Notes under the pieces: model-generated
Told to the model about the DNA's origin: nothing
The model's database searches: none
Seen by the model: the letters and a program-made list of their open reading frames with translations, nothing else
Position numbers and translations under genes: made by a program
In this document: positions 4,470 to 6,173 of the stretch, one piece after another
How positions within the stretch are numbered: the first letter of the stretch is position 1
Layout: the number at the start of each line of letters is the position of its first letter
Assembly: GCA_020346965.1 (NCBI GenBank)
Contig: CP070793.1
Span: forward strand, 271,710 to 277,882
Source: Chloroflexota bacterium
GTDB taxonomy: Bacteria > Chloroflexota > Dehalococcoidia > GIF9 > AB-539-J10
DNA length: 6,173 nucleotides
Reading direction: 5' to 3'

Positions 4470-6173
4470 CTGCTTCTCCCCATTCTAGCAGCAATTTGCC
4501 CAGCTAAATCCTGGGGCAATTTTTCATAGCGATGAAAACACATAGTATGAGTTGCTCTACCTTGACTGAGCGACCTTAAATCTCCAGCGAAACCGAATAT
4601 TTCCGCTAGAGGAACAAGAGCACGGATAGTGGAGAACTCGTCACGACTCTCAACGCTCTCAACTTGAGCTCTTCGAGAGTTCAAATCGCCAATAATGTCT
4701 CCGAGGAACTGATTGGGGGTTGATATCTCCACCTCCATAATCGGCTCGAGGATAACAGGTTTGGCTTTATCTATCCCGTCCCTCATGGCCATGAACGCTG
4801 CCATTCTAAAGGCAACGTCTGAAGAGTCAACCTCATGAAAACTGCCATCATACAAAGCCACCTTTATATCTATTACAGGGTAACCAGCTAATCCACCGCT
4901 TTGTAAGGCTGACTTGGCACCGGCTTCTACTGAGGGAATAAATCCCTTAGGTATAACTCCGCTTCGAATCTGGTCACGAAATTCAAATCCACTAGCACGC
5001 TCACCCGGCTCGATTTTCAGCCAAACATGCCCATATTGCCCTTTGCCACCGGATTGACGTATAAATCTCCCCTCAGATTCGACAGGGACGGTTATCGTCT
5101 CCTTGTAAGCGACCTGAGGTTTCCCCGCATTAACCCTTATTCCATACTCTCGAAATATACGGTCCATTAACACTTCGAGATGAAGTTCACCCATTCCCGA
5201 AATCAAAGTCTGACCTGTTTCCTTATCATGGTGAACCTTGAAGGTAGGGTCCTCCATGGTAAGTTTAGCCAGAGAATCATCTAATCTGTCCTGGTCGACT
5301 TTACTTTTAGGTTCAACAGCCATAGAAAGCACCGGTTCAACGAATTTTATGGCCTCCAGTAGCACTGGTCTTGTGGGATCGCAGAGAGTATCACCTGTCG
5401 AGGTCATCCTAAGTCCCAGGCTAGCCACAATGCTTCCCGTTTCAACGTGACTAATCTCCTCACGGTGATCGGCATGCATTACGTATAGTTTTCCCAATCT
5501 CTCTTTCTTATCTATACTGGAGTTCAAAACTTGTGCTCCGGCTTTCACCCTGCCCGAGTATACACGCAAGTAAACCAGTCTACCCATAAACGGGTCGAAA
5601 ACCGTTTTAAATGCCAATGCAGAAAAAGGTTCATCATCGCTCACCAGTCGAAGGATTTCCTTTCTGCTTCTAGGATCTATAGTTGAGATGGGAGGGATAT
5701 CCAACGGTGAAGGGAGGTAATCTACAATAGCGTTAAGCAATAACTGGATACCCCTATCTCTCAAGGCACTGCCACAAAGGACAGGCACAATGCAATTAGC
5801 AAGCGTCAGTCTTCTTATAGCTGCCTTAATTTGAGATGCGGATACCTCTTGCCCGTCAAGGTACATCATCATAATATCCTCATCGAGCTCGGCTAAGTCC
5901 TCAATCAATTTTTGTCGATGTTTGGCCAGTAAAGTCTCGCTATCCTCCTCAATTGAAGCTGAATTCGAATCGACCGAGAAAGGAACAATTTGATTCTCCA
6001 CAAGGTCAATAATGCCCCGAAAGAGTTTTTCACTTCCTATGGGGAGCTGTATGGGTAATGCTTTGATTCGCAACCTCTCATTAATCATTGCCACCGTGTG
6101 ATGAAAATCAGCACCAATCCTGTCCATCTTGTTAATAAAGCAAATCCTGGCCACGCCATATTTATCTGCCTGA
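4466..6173 (-). CDS. fusA: Elongation factor G, 5' end cut by window edge
   Basis: EF-G is the translational GTPase that drives tRNA-mRNA translocation and, with RRF, ribosome recycling. The 568 visible residues begin inside the G domain, at QADKYGVAR. The G4 motif NKMD is at 14-17 and the G5 motif SAL at 135-137. The P-loop, switch regions and about 125 N-terminal residues lie beyond the window. Domain II runs about 181-285 ([26 protein letters not shown]). Domain III (286-360) has [11 protein letters not shown] and [15 protein letters not shown]. Domain IV (361-485) has the tip loops [12 protein letters not shown] and [11 protein letters not shown]. Domain V contains [19 protein letters not shown] and ends with [12 protein letters not shown]. 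The total would be near 690-700 residues, as usual for EF-G. The GTG at 6154 is not the start, because homologous sequence continues upstream to the edge. It overlaps rpsJ by 4 bases; tuf is absent between them. Confidence 0.96.
   Translation of the reverse strand, partial: QADKYGVARICFINKMDRIGADFHHTVAMINERLRIKALPIQLPIGSEKLFRGIIDLVENQIVPFSVDSNSASIEEDSETLLAKHRQKLIEDLAELDEDIMMMYLDGQEVSASQIKAAIRRLTLANCIVPVLCGSALRDRGIQLLLNAIVDYLPSPLDIPPISTIDPRSRKEILRLVSDDEPFSALAFKTVFDPFMGRLVYLRVYSGRVKAGAQVLNSSIDKKERLGKLYVMHADHREEISHVETGSIVASLGLRMTSTGDTLCDPTRPVLLEAIKFVEPVLSMAVEPKSKVDQDRLDDSLAKLTMEDPTFKVHHDKETGQTLISGMGELHLEVLMDRIFREYGIRVNAGKPQVAYKETITVPVESEGRFIRQSGGKGQYGHVWLKIEPGERASGFEFRDQIRSGVIPKGFIPSVEAGAKSALQSGGLAGYPVIDIKVALYDGSFHEVDSSDVAFRMAAFMAMRDGIDKAKPVILEPIMEVEISTPNQFLGDIIGDLNSRRAQVESVESRDEFSTIRALVPLAEIFGFAGDLRSLSQGRATHTMCFHRYEKLPQDLAGQIAARMGRSR
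4476..4481 (-). promoter_or_regulatory. Shine-Dalgarno site of rpsJ inside fusA
   Basis: GGGGAG lies 6 bases before the ATG of rpsJ, within the last codons of fusA (Met-Gly-Arg-Ser-Arg). It supports independent as well as coupled initiation of S10. Confidence 0.75.

Noticed and set aside
6152..6154. GTG at 6154 as the start of EF-G
   Set aside because: The frame continues upstream with EF-G sequence (ADKYG) to the window edge. A start here would remove most of the GTPase domain.
1..6173. Search for a new defence, mobile or biosynthetic system
   Set aside because: Apart from the bS22-like gene, every stretch is covered by known translation genes in conserved order; no repeats, att sites or foreign composition were noticed.

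Overview
The window is one uninterrupted minus-strand block of translation genes, read from the right edge to the left: fusA (5' end cut off), rpsJ, rplC, rplD, rplW, a 31-codon gene for a bS22-like protein, rplB, rpsS, rplV, rpsC and rplP (3' end cut off). This is the classic S10 ribosomal protein operon joined directly to the end of the str operon. I see no gene on the plus strand; the open frames there are shadows of the ribosomal genes. No RNA gene, mobile element, CRISPR array, promoter or terminator could be supported. No stretch without a gene exceeds about 10 bases.

The organism is a bacterium, as shown by the Shine-Dalgarno sites, bacterial-type ribosomal proteins and EF-G. Base composition looks close to balanced. 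Gene order without tuf between fusA and rpsJ, together with the general look of the proteins, suggests Chloroflexota, perhaps Dehalococcoidia. That assignment is an impression from memory and has low to moderate confidence.

Right part (about 4161-6173): EF-G lacks its N-terminal ~125 residues and overlaps rpsJ by the 4-base ATGA arrangement, so there is no S10 leader of the E. coli kind. Middle (2503-4161): L3, L4 and L23, followed by a tiny very basic protein that starts on the last base of the rplW stop codon and ends 10 bases before rplB. Left part (1-2503): L2, S19, L22, S3 and L16, with two true coding overlaps (rplB/rpsS 17 bases, rpsC/rplP 41 bases).

All products act on the ribosome. 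S10, S19 and S3 build the 30S head. L2, L3, L4, L16, L22 and L23 build the peptidyl-transferase surroundings and exit tunnel of the 50S. EF-G drives translocation, and the bS22-like protein is probably a small-subunit protein. Spacing is tight throughout, so transcription as one unit with translational coupling is expected. Five of the ten visible starts are GTG or TTG, and several genes are clearly shorter than the longest open frame. The one element that goes beyond a textbook S10 operon is the bS22-like microprotein gene.
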